NCBI GenBank assembly: GCA_029945375.1
Contig: CM057057.1
Coordinates: 5,890,001 to 5,954,000, forward strand
DNA: 64,000 nt
Source of the DNA: Agaricus subrufescens
Lineage: Eukaryota; Basidiomycota; Agaricomycetes; Agaricales; Agaricaceae
Direction: 5' to 3'
The notes under the pieces are model-generated. The model searched no databases and was not told the origin of the DNA. It saw nothing but the letters and a program-made list of their open reading frames with translations. Positions 33,232 through 43,661 of this stretch are shown in pieces. Position numbers and translations under genes: made by a program. Every line of letters begins with the position of its first letter. The stretch's first letter is position 1.

Positions 33232-35743
33232 TTATATCGCAGGGTTCGGGATGCTAACAGCTCGACTATCTCTGACATCTAGCGGCACATTGAACCGAGG
33301 CGCATATCTGCTCGCTACCACAGTAAATGGTCCAGTTGGTGGGGAGGGAAATTCGTTCAGTTCCTCTCGCAGCCCTGCCAAAGAAGAAAAGCGAAGGGGA
33401 AGATCGGTGAGTATAGAGCCAGAATTACTGGTTGCTGAGGGCGGACGCCGTAGCCAGGCAGAGGCAGGCAGCGGTGGCAAAACATCCTTGGTCCCAGTGC
33501 TCTGTTCCTCGTTCATGCTATCCAATCGCTCGTCAGGTAACAAGATGAGACTCTTGAATGCGGGAGGTGTTGAAGAGAGTCTAATCGGAGCGTCCTCCTC
33601 CACCGAAAAGCGTGAGGGTATATGACCATCAATAAAAGAATCACGTTTCGATTCTGCTCCATTGGGCAAGTTGATAGACGGGATGGAGTTCTTTTCGGGG
33701 TCTTCCTTATGGTCATAGAAGGTCCCCTCGGTAAAGTTCATGCCGGCCAGCATCCTATCGACTTCGACTTGAAAAAGGACAGATAAGCTTGGTATCAGGA
33801 TAATAATTGCAAGAGGAACGTACGATAATGGACGAGACCTTTACCAAAGTTAAAACGACAAATGATTCCTAAAACGGCTGTCGTAACTACGCATATGTAG
33901 CTTGTTATAGTGATGGTTCCGAAGAAATGCGACGAAATAAATATAAATCGATAGACTATTTCCGTTTTTGGTGAGCGGCGATGACCAGGAGAAGGAAGGA
34001 AACAGACGTACTCGGTGTACTGAAGAGCACTGAAAAAAGCACGACGAGAAATAGTGACACCACACAAAATACACCATAATGTCTCCTGCACTCGAGACGA
34101 ACGCACACCCATCCCTTCCCGCAGTTGTCAATCACTTGAAACATCCTATTCCAATGACCTAGCTTACCAAAATGATCCAGGGAATCAGCAGCTGAAATAC
34201 ACGAGTCGAGTCAACGCGCGAATTGCTGGAAAAGTAAATGGAGCATACCACTAAGGCTACAATTAAGGAGGCGAGTAATGATTTTTGGTTTGCAAGCAAT
34301 GATTTAATAGCGCTCTCGTTAATCTTCCCCAGCCATAAACCAATGGAGGCTATAGAGAAGAACAATGTCAGTTGAAGACCAGCCGAAAACAATAGAATGA
34401 TCTAAAGAAGGCCTCAACCAATGAGTCGAGATGCTAACCACTGGCGCGCACCTTGTAGATTCGAGTGATCTGTTTAGACGCCCCAACGCGAGCAAAAGAC
34501 TGATGTGCATACACCTAATTCGAATATGTAATCAGCAAGGACCATTCACCACAGAAAAACACTGACCGTGAGTAGTTTATACGAAAGATATATCAAGGCA
34601 ACTAGTGTACAGGAATATACAACGGCAATCCCAATCTAGCGGAGCTTTGTCAGTCACTGTGACTAGTGCCACAGCAGAAGCACTCACCCCATTTGCCCGC
34701 CTCTGTCCCCACCAACTTCCCATAAAGTCCTTGGTTGCGCACAGGTCTGGAACTATTGAATCTCGATAAATACTTTCTAAATGACTTGTTGAATACACCC
34801 GGTAACCTGCCCATGCAGTACCAAGGATATGTCCCAAGAGACCCGCTCCCAAGTGAGGTATACTTTCAGTAACCAGCTATGCACATTATCAGGTCAATGA
34901 AAGAACGAGTAGCACTGAGGCAACATACAGTCACAAACGCAAGAAAAAACAACCAAAACTGAAAACACAGGGTTACAATGTCCTCCCGTATGCCGTCCTG
35001 GACGCTATATATTTCTGTCAGAGTAAGATCAAAACCCAAAGTTATGATGAACTGACGTCTCGAGGAGCCACTGTAAGGAAAAAATACAGTCGTCCGACAG
35101 AACAAGGGTGGTGACAGTAACTCTCATTGAAAGATTATCAACGAAGACATCGCCTTCGTCGTTGATTGCGCGTGTATCAACAACAGAAGTCCCATTAGCC
35201 TAAATTATGTTTATTTTTCCTCGCCTTGCTCAGCGAAGTACAACATACCAAATGATGTTTCCTGGGATCCATCTGGCGGAGGACACGACAATCGTCGCCG
35301 ACCTGGTGAGGTATACTATCGCAAGCTAGTAATTTTCCATCCCAAAACAGCGGCAGGTCACTATTTGCACGAGACGCAGCGTTTGCTTGCGACAGAACTT
35401 GCGACAGCACCTTGGTCCCTTCACGATTTCCAACAAGGGTCACTCCCTCAAGGGCTACGAGGGTAAAGCACGCGACTAGCGCAAACGTGAAATAAAGAAG
35501 TGTAAATCGAGTTAATGTAAGCCGGGTAAACTGCAAACCAAGATAGTCAGCCAAGAGAGATAACGTGAAATGACGAGATGACGCACGAAGGCTCTGCCCC
35601 TGGCAGACCAAAAGGAAGATTCCAATTGCATAATTCAAATGGACAACAGAAACAAACGCATTACCAGAATGCAGGGGATGAAAAAAACTACTAGCCCAAG
35701 CAGAAAAATGAACGAAGGTTGTCAAAAATCTGGCCTGAGACAA
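33232..35743 (-). CDS. multipass membrane protein, function unknown
   Basis: Multi-exon gene read from an ATG at 35743. The first open block is 35743-35270 (VHLNYAIGIFLLVC and LLYFTFALVACFTLVALEGVTLV as likely helices). Later exons add FQFWLFFLAFVTV, HLGAGLLGHILGTAWAGYRVYSTSHLE, IGIAVVYSCTLVALIYLSYKLLT, LFSAGLQLTLFFSIASIGLWLGK, LLASLIVALV, FCVVSLFLVVLFSVLFS and ITSYICVVTTAVLGIICRFNFGKGL. A ~180-residue Ser/Pro-rich cytosolic tail starts at MLAGMNFTEGTFYD and ends VSIPNPAI. Roughly seven to nine helices with a large first loop. I recognise it only as a type of conserved basidiomycete hypothetical protein; exon borders in the 34.9-35.1 kb part are uncertain. Confidence 0.7.
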
Positions 35744-36341
35744 CAGGAAAGAAACTGGGCAACGGAAAGCCCCGACTCCTGTCTAAACGATATCCCGTGC
35801 CTCCGCAAGGAGTTCTTATTAAGTATTTGAATATGGAATATAAATGTACTCATACCTATCAGTACACCTAATTTTGAACGTGGATTTGCCTAGACAACGG
35901 GCCGGCGTGTTTCCATGGCTGCCAACCGCCTCTATCAGCGGGAGGACGTACAATAGGTTACCCGACCGGCTAGACAATAGGACCTACCATCTCAGCGTCT
36001 GAGTGCCTTTCGGTGAAGAACAATGCGTGCAAACTAAGTATGCCTGATCGGAGCCACGGACTAGTCTTTGAAGGGATAAAAATACTTTGATGCGGTGACC
36101 CACCGATACGCCGATTCCTCATCTCTATTTTTGTACCTGATTCGGCAGTCGTGTGCGAGATTCGCGAAGAGAATTGATCTTGTTGATCAGTCAAATGCCA
36201 TAGTCTGAGGCTCTGCTTGTCTTTTCTTACTGCATGAAATGCCATAAAAATTCTTATGGGTACAGGATGTGATTCTGTATAGTCATTCTTACTGGTCATC
36301 GAAAACTCAAATTGTAAGGCTCGAAAGCTCGCGTCAGCTCC
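35744..36341. other. intergenic, no gene seen
   Basis: Promoter of the membrane protein gene (right edge of that gene) and 3' flank of the ARMT1-like gene. A short minus-strand open stretch at 35970-36299 has no recognisable domain or splice context. Confidence 0.4.
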
Positions 36342-38505
36342 TCAATCAGTACGACCCAAAAATGATATCAGCGCGTAACTAGAAGTAAAAAAAAAAAAAC
36401 CGTGAGTATACCATTGCAAGGAATTTTTAAAAAAGACATTGCCACTTGCCTACCGTCAATCCTCCATTTATTACCGGTCTTAGCATCAAGTTCCTCCGCA
36501 ACAGCACGATCAACACCGACGACGACGTCGGCCTTGTTCGTGCGTAGACTTAAGATCGGGAAAGCACCAGCAAGCGCTCTCAGAGATTCAGTAAACGTCG
36601 TCCATGCAGGCCATTTGATATCACCGGTGAGCCTGGAGTGGGAAGCGGTCATGATCGGGTGACGTTGAGAATGACGGAAACCCACTTTCTATAACTACAA
36701 GACATCAGGACAACTGGGACAAATTAGAGCCATATATACTTACTTGAGGTCGCCCTTGAAAATGACCAGGTCACTCGATCTCAGATGTTCGTATAATGGC
36801 GGAGCTAGGTCCTTCATATCCCAATATGGATACGGTGAAGTCCAGAAATCAGCTTTACCACGTGTATTTTCGCCCAGCAACGTTTCACTAGGGACCGATA
36901 GTTTAAAAACGCCCTGTTCCACGTATTGTTCCCATCGTTTGACCATCACAGATAAGCGTTGCCAACCATCAGGTTCGTCACCAGTTTCAGCCTTGTCGAA
37001 GAACTCTGGACTGAGTAGAGAAAAAAATCGCTTGAAATCGGGAGGTGTAACATCCGATACAAACCATGGGATCATTTTGGGACTATAGTAATTGAGATCG
37101 CTACGAGGGTTGAAGGAACAAGAGGCAAGAAACGTACTGGAAGACTACATTGCTAACATGTGGCGTATAGGTCACCAGAAAGTCTGCAAACACCAAATCC
37201 GTGAAAAGCTGATATGGAGATGAGCGACTGGCGTGACAAGATGAGGCGCGAACACTTGCCTCAAAACCAGCTACACGCATTTGTGGGTCAAGTCCGTGGT
37301 CGAATCATTGAATTATAACGAAGAGACATACAGTTATCAAGTACAATATCCACCCGACCATTTTTGATCGTCTTGAAATGATTCCAAGCAGCATCTTGGT
37401 CGTCCTTTAGGATGAACTCGTGCTTAGCTGCTTGAGCCTCTTTGCTGACAGCTTGTAATCTTTGAATATCGGAGATTGACACATGCGTTAGGAGTGACAA
37501 GTCCTAAGTGACAGAACGATGAGGATCCTGGTATCAATGGTATGATAACACGTGATATACAGTTGCATTTCCCCTGCATATCGGTAAGGGTAAGGCCAAG
37601 ACGAGAGTTACTAGAAATTAACGAACCAAAGACTCATTTGAATCATCTGACGGAAAACGATTTCCGATTGACTGTCATCCGGTTTAAGGGCAACTCCAAG
37701 CTCGTACATCGTTTTCGCAAGTTCTTTGGTCGATCAGAAGCAGTGTAGGATGACAAGAAGAGCACGTACGAAGAACAGAAGTACGTGAGTGCTTGAAGGT
37801 TTCATTTTTCTGGGACAGGAATGGATCGAATTGACTCCATTGTTGAGATGCGGTGAAATAGGAACGCAGCAGCCGGTACCTTGACGAGAAATGTCAATAG
37901 ATTGGGTTAAATGAAAGGGTTGATATCACTCGCAAGTAACATCTAGATGTAGATATTAAGCATTATATACAGTCAAATTCAGCTGAGAACTAACTCAGCA
38001 TATAGCCAGGGAGCAGTAAACCACGTATTCTTTCCATTTTCAGCCAGAGCTTGGAGTTCCTTGTTGTATGTATCACTGAGCGGCTCTCCATCATTTGGTA
38101 TAGGACTTGTTATATTATCAATAAAAGTCGGAGACAAATTTGTGTACTGACTTCAGAGGCTTATCTCGAGTCATCTCATGTTTCAGCATACTGATCTCGT
38201 TCATGATAGATTGGGCTTCCTTGATCTTGGCATCCCCCTCGTCTCCGGGAACTGATCCTGCTTTAATTCCGAGGGAAATCTCATGGCACTGTTGGTTAAG
38301 CTCATCAATTACTCCGGTGAGGATGGTCGGCCACCTCCTCAACACTGTTTCGTAACTGGGGAAAATATGTTCATACTGGATCTGGTAAATGATGGGCTCG
38401 AGAATACATACGAGAACCTGAATTCTTTCTCATTAGTATGGATTCAAAGCCAGAGACTCCGACTTGCCCTTTCTTATCAGTAGGATCATACGGCGGATAA
38501 GGCAT
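36342..38505 (-). CDS. ARMT1-like damage-control phosphatase (DUF89), microexon-rich
   Basis: Metal-dependent phosphatase of the DUF89/ARMT1 subgroup, thought to dephosphorylate fructose-1-phosphate and other sugar phosphates. Fifteen exons, 464 residues, TGA at 36342-36344. Exon blocks (minus strand): 38505-38468, 38417-38412, 38355-38152, 38105-37995, 37942-37934, 37879-37785, 37723-37627, 37573-37561, 37503-37332, 37270-37260, 37208-37138, 37082-36744, 36694-36686, 36632-36450, 36378-36342. Five exons are 6, 9, 13, 11 and 9 nt. They complete motifs also found in human ARMT1: AECYLYR, SLWGNATDLSLL, VDIVLDNSGFELFTDLVFADFL, MIPWFVSDVTPPDF and FKGDLNYRKLTGD. Four introns use GC donors: after exon 1 (GCAAGTC), exon 5 (GCGAGTG), exon 10 (GCAAGTG) and exon 14 (GCAAGTG). 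The rest are GT-AG. Confidence 0.9.
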
Positions 38506-38604
38506 TGAGAGAGGGGCTAAGATGATGCATCGGACACCGGGGGCTCGGTCGAAAACGAGATTTACATAAGCAGTGGTAGAATACACTGAGAGTCGAGCTA
38601 AGCT

Positions 38605-39029
38605 TCATCCAGTCACCTTCTTATGTTCTTCCCATTGCTTCGGTGTATATGTTTTCTGTGCCACAAAGTTGTCGCGGTTTGAACACCACTCGTTGTCAAA
38701 CTCACCTGCGAAAACGCGTGCATGTGAGCGATTTCCTCTTTCAAAGCCTCGTTGACTGCAAGGGCAGAAAATAATGAGAAAAATGGCTTTGAGCGACAGA
38801 AGGACAGTGGAAGACGGACTCAGCCGATGCCTTTGAAGAGTGTTCTTGCCTTCAAAGTCCTGGAGGTAATGAGATACGAGGAACTGGAGGTTTTGGCTTC
38901 ACGGCTCACTTCGCTGACCAGCAGCACGGAATAGCTCTCTCCGCAACCGCTGGAAATGTCCTTGACCTCGAGGTGGTCGACGACAAAGTTGGAGTGGATG
39001 GCCTTTTCGAGTTTTTGAATGGAGATCAT
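38605..39029 (-). CDS. BOL2: BolA-like protein (Bol2/Fra2 type)
   Basis: Small Fe-S cluster partner of monothiol glutaredoxins in the cytosol and nucleus, used in iron signalling. The ATG at 39029 gives MISIQKLEKAIHSNFVVDHLEVKDISSGCGESYSVLLVSE, then DFEGKNTLQRHRLINEALKEEIAHMHAFSQ and KTYTPKQWEEHKKVTG, the complete BolA fold with the invariant CG and the RHR...(H)AFSQKT cluster containing the cluster-ligand His. Four exons; the third 5' splice site is A|GTCCGT. It is co-directional with and 99 bp upstream of the ARMT1-like gene, and shares a 99-bp divergent promoter with the amidohydrolase gene. An upstream ATG at 39059 would add ten residues; the shorter start fits the family. Confidence 0.92.
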
Positions 39030-39128
39030 TGGGGGAAGACAAGTGGCAAACAGAAGCAAGCGGCGTTACAATAATCCCGCCAAGTACTTATCATGACATA
39101 TATATAACATACCGTATATGACTCCTCC

Positions 39129-40625
39129 ATGAAGAAGATTCCAGTCGATAAGTTCCCGGCCCTCCACAAGGCTGCCCTTACCTTCCCTGCCATCGACAAC
39201 CACGCCCATCCGCTCCTCCGCGAGCAGAACAGGAACGATCTCCCCTACGAAGGCGTCATCTCCGAGGCCAGCGGCAAGGCCCTCAAAGATGCTCCGCATA
39301 CCCTCGCCTGCTTCCGTGCCACCCCCCAGCTTGCAAAGCTTCTTGGCCTGCCAGAGTCGGCCACCTGGGAAGATGTGAAAGCGGCGAGGTCTACATGCAA
39401 CTACCAGGAGCTATGTGTGAACTCGTTCAAAGACACGGCCATACAGACGATCTTGATCGACGATGACCTGGACGATCATGGTCGCATCTATGACATTTCT
39501 TGGCACGATCAGTTCCTGAAAAGTCCATCACGACGGATCGTACGCGTCGAGGTTGTCGCCGAGGTACAGTCCCTAGTCTTCTATCACCGCCGCTGCCCTG
39601 ATGACACCTCCCCAAGCTCATTCTCAGAGAGCTCCTCGAGCCACATCTCATGACAGACACTTTGAACGTCGTTCCTATTCTGGCCAACTTCACGACCAAA
39701 CTCAGGGCGGCTTTGACTGCCCACGCGAAGGATCCCAACGTCGCAGGTTTCAAGTCCATCATCTGCTATCGGACTGGGCTCGATGTCAGCATGTACTCAT
39801 CGCAGGCGGGCCTGAAATTCTCACTGCTGGACGTGTTCAAGATGCTACAATCCGAGAACAAGATCCGTTTGGCACACAAGGACTTGAATGATCTCGTCGT
39901 CAGAACTACCCTTGATGTGGCCGGCGATTTCCAAAAGCCAGGTAAAATCGAGTCGCATCCAATAAATCTACCCAACTGACACCATATACAGTACAGTTCC
40001 ATACCGGCCTCGGTGACAATGATATCAACCTCCTGTTTTCGAGCCCTGCTCGCCTACAACAAGTTATCAAGAACTATCCCCGTGCCATTTTTGTCCTCCT
40101 GCACACTTCATACCCTTACACCCGCGAAGCTGGTTACCTCGCATCAGTTTATGACAACGTATACCTGGACTTTGGCGAGGTGCGATCTGGTGGTAAAACC
40201 CTTACCGATCTTCATTGAATGCGTCCCTAGGTTTTCCCCCTGGTTTCTCTCCAGGGTCAGAACTCGATCCTTCTGCAGTTGTTGGAGCTCACCCCCACCA
40301 CGAAACTCTTGTGGTCGAGTGAGTCTTTACTTGATCTTGAACGTCCACAGCGTTTTCATGAGTTGGTGCCACAGCCGATGGCCACTACTGGCCCGAAAAT
40401 TACTATCTTGCCACCATACAATCACGACAAGCTCTATACGAGGCGAGTCTTGCTGTCCGATCTCTGTTTCCAATAAACTTAGTTTTTCGTCAGGTCCTTG
40501 GAGGGATCGTGGAAGCAGGCAACCTGACGGAAGCAGAGGCCGTCAGAATTGTTGAGAATATGCTCTTTCATACATCAAATAAGCTTTATGGATTGGGTTT
40601 GACACCTTGGGACGGGACTTTGTGA
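39129..40625 (+). CDS. amidohydrolase related to the N-terminal domain of FluG
   Basis: TIM-barrel metal-dependent hydrolase (amidohydrolase-2 family). Starts MKKIPVDKFPALHKAALTFPAIDNHAHPLL, with the HxH metal motif in DNHAHP, and continues TCNYQELCVNSFKDTAIQTILIDDDL. Later motifs: VAGFKSIICYRTGLDV, VQFHTGLGDNDINLLFSSP, VLLHTSYPYTREAGYLASVYDNVYLDFGEVFPLVSLQGQ, KLLWSSDGHYWPE and VLGGIVEAGNLTEAEAVRIVENMLFHTSNKLYGL. In FluG this domain precedes a glutamine synthetase-like half; here the protein ends at LTPWDGTL, so it is the stand-alone form. Substrate not known. About five introns; the first ATG is only 99 bp from the divergent BolA start. Confidence 0.85.
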
Positions 40626-41157
40626 GAACACGATCTGTACTGGATAACATTAATGTTCAAGGAATATCCTCTTGACATCAATGAACCTTACTTTCTCATT
40701 TAAACCTACCATATGGTTGAGATATCAAGATCTCATACCAGAAAGGAAGCTCGAGTGACACCGCGATCTTATCGTAAATAGCACACTCGAGGCGCGTCAG
40801 ATTTTGTGAGTCACTACAGGTGTTTTCTATGAATCCAAGAGAATCGCCTGTGCAAGTTGGGGTAGGTCATCAACTTAATATCGCATTTGATTGTTGTACG
40901 GAAGGGCAAAGATAAGTTAAGGATGAGGTGTACCACGTGGCTGCTTATCTTGTTGATAGTATGTCATCGTCGGAGCCCGCTTTGCAAGGTCCTGAGCGGA
41001 TAACACCGGTGCCAGCCCCTCTCCGCCGTCCGAGCACACGACCCAACCAGATATGGTGACTCCATACGGTCTGTCGAGCCTAAACGCCGATTTTTAAGCT
41101 GTCTGTCGGATATGCCGTTATCGCTCCTCTCGCTCCCCCATCCTCTATCTTGCGACT
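40626..41157 (+). promoter_or_regulatory. NCS1 permease 5' region with GATA motifs
   Basis: Holds GATAAG at 40911-40916, CTTATC at 40944-40949, GATAG at 40955-40959, GATAAC at 40999-41004 and GGATA/TTATC near 41106-41120. Such HGATAR sites bind AreA/Nit2-type activators of nitrogen-source uptake, which fits the downstream permease. No other gene is visible in this spacer. Confidence 0.55.
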
Positions 41158-43308
41158 ATGAAAAGCTGGTTCAGGCCATCAGCCTGGTCGCTCGAACGAG
41201 ATGATTCAATGTTCGGTCCAAATTCTAGATGGAGTAATAAGGATATGGACCCTGTACCGCCTCATCAGAGAACGTGGTCTACCTTGAACTATGTCGCGTA
41301 CTGGGTTTCGGACGCCACAGCCATTTCGAATTGGCAATTGGCAAGCTCAATGCTGGCAGTGGGATTGTCGTGGAAACAAGCTTTACCTGCAATAGCAGTT
41401 GGACATGGCATCATTGCGGTGAATCTAGCCAAGTTTATCCTCTGTTGGTGGCTAAGTTTGTGTCTTAGGTTGTGATTGTCCTCAACGGGACAATCGGTGC
41501 CCGGTTACACGTCGCCTTCCCGGTCCTCAACCGTTCGTCTTTTGGATTCTGGTTCAGCTACTTCAGCGTCATTAGTCGTGTCATCCTTGCCTTGTTCTGG
41601 TTCGGGATCCAAGTATGCTGTATCTTGTTCTCCTGACCTCCACTGTGCTGAAAATCTCAAATTCAGACGTACACTGGTTCAGAATGCATGTACCAAATGC
41701 TGAAGGCCATATGGCCCTCGACTGCCCGTATCCCCAACCATCTACCAGCTGATGGTGCCATAACCACAGCCGGTGGGTCCTAACGCTTGTAAATATGATT
41801 GAACTAATCATTGCCTGCAGGAATGATGAGCTACTTCATTTACTGGCTCGTGCAGTTCCCCATCATGTTGTTATCCCCACAGAAGCTTCGCCACTTCTTT
41901 ACCGTAAAATCCATCATTGTGCCAATTGCGTGGCTCAGCATACTAATCTGGGCGATGGTCAAAGTCCCACCGGGCACAAGTTTAAAACCTCGACACTCAA
42001 CTCTAAGTGGCTCTCAACTCAGCTGGGCGTGGCTGAGTGCAATGAATAGTGCACTGGGAAATTTCGCCACACTATCAATCAACATCCCCGATTTTACCGT
42101 GCGTGCGTCCAATTCTGATCCAGGAACATCATATCCATTATCTTTGACAGCGATACGCAAGAAGCGAACGGAGGTCGGTCAATTCAGTTCGATTAGTCAA
42201 GCGACACCAACCCACTCCTCCACAGTCAATACATCCCGTTGATTATTATTCCTGTTTCCTTCACTATCGTGGCATTCATCGGTATTCAGCTGTCTCCCTT
42301 CCATTCCTTGCTTCGCTTACTGATTGTCGGATCAGGTATTGCCGTGACGTCAGCCGGCGAAACGCTTTACGGTCAAATTCTTTGGGACCCTCCCCGCCTT
42401 GTAGACATGTGGGATAGTCGTGCAGCAGCATTCTTCGCTTCGTTCTCCTTCATGCTCGCGACTCTGGGAGCGAATATCTCAGCAAATAGTTTGAGCGCCG
42501 CCAATGACATGACAGTTCTATTTCCGTCATATATCAACATTCGTCGGGGTCAGGTTATTTGTGCGATCCTCGGGGGTTGGGTTTTATGTCCTTGGGAGAT
42601 ACTGGCTTCAGCTCCCAGATTCTTAACCTTCATGAGTGGATATACCGTTTTCCTTGGACCTTTTGCAGCTATGTAAGTGTGGCTCCCTCTTTTTTTGTTT
42701 TCAGGTGCTTACGGTATGATGATAGCATGATAGTCGATGTATGAATTACTCTATGCTCGGATAACCCTTTTTAAACGTCAAACACTTACCTTTTGTCCAG
42801 TATTGGCTAATTCGGGGTTGCAGGATAGATGTCCCCGCTCTATACGATCCTAATGGCAGGTATCGGTATTGGAATGGCATTGTAAGTTTTAAGTTGTTCT
42901 CTCCATAAAAATCATGGTCAACTGATCAATTCCTTAGAATTGGAGAGTTCTCGTTACTTTAGTGGCAACTGTGACGCCAAATCTGCCGGGCCTCATCCAC
43001 AATATCAATCCCAACATTTCTGTAGGTAATGCCTCCTTCATGTTTAATGTCTCTTGGACAACTGGTGTAAGTCCGCAATCTCACCATTTCGTATCGCATC
43101 TTGGACTCACGAACTACACAAGTTCTTTACTACAGGGATCCTATATTGGATCCTCTCTACAGTCTTTCCTCCCAGGGAATCTTTCGTTGCGAAGACTATT
43201 TATGGGGACTATCCATCTCAGGAAGACAGTACCAGTACGGTGGGTATTGAAAAAACATCTTCTAGTAGGCAGGGTGACAAGGAGGACGCGGAGGTAACTC
43301 TGCCGTGA
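41158..43308 (+). CDS. NCS1-family permease (allantoin/uracil type, Fur4/Dal4-like)
   Basis: Proton-coupled nucleobase or hydantoin importer of the plasma membrane. Family motifs in order: NKDMDPVPPHQRTWSTLNYVAYWVSDA (helix 1), WKQALPAIAVGHGIIAV, LNGTIGARLHVAFPVLNRSSFGFWFSYF, ALFWFGIQ, then after an intron MMSYFIYWLVQFPIMLLSPQKLRHFF, GNFATLSINIPDFT, GEILWDP-like GQILWDPPRLVDMWDSRAAAFFASFSF, and SAANDMTVLFPSYINIRRGQVICAILGGW. A 13-nt exon at 42726-42738 is needed to make GPFAAIMIVDYWLIR, the conserved end-of-helix motif. The C-terminal tail is charged and ends DAEVTLP. About ten introns. GATA sites upstream suggest nitrogen control. Exact substrate (allantoin, uracil, uridine) not deducible. 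Confidence 0.9.
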
Positions 43309-43661
43309 CTACGATACAATGAAGAGCTTTATATAGTTGGGCTATCTAGTTAAGACCGAAGAGTTCATGGTTATCAAAGGGTCTCGCTAAGTCTGTTGGA
43401 AGGGTCTATCGAGGATCTGTCAGTTTATTTTACCAATTATAGTCGCGTCGTATTCTTAGCCTCTGAGTATTTGAGTCCTTAATCAATAGTCGCAGGCTGG
43501 TATTCGTTGCATTGGTAATCGCTAGAGAAACACCCTGTCAACAAGTGTGTGACTTTTCTGACAGTCTATCTGAATATATGTCGCTTAGTCCCCGAGGCTG
43601 TGATGAATCGTGATGGCAATTAGACGCTTCACGTTGCCTCTTCTCTGGCCAATAGTCAACC
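43309..43661. other. intergenic, no feature seen
   Basis: 3' flank of the permease and 5' flank of the thioesterase gene. I see no open frame, repeat or RNA gene. Confidence 0.4.

Noticed and set aside
35270..35743. Extra introns in the first 160 codons of the membrane protein gene
   Set aside because: GT/AG pairs exist, but splicing them puts the next exon in a frame with a stop; the uninterrupted frame is open and encodes good transmembrane helices.
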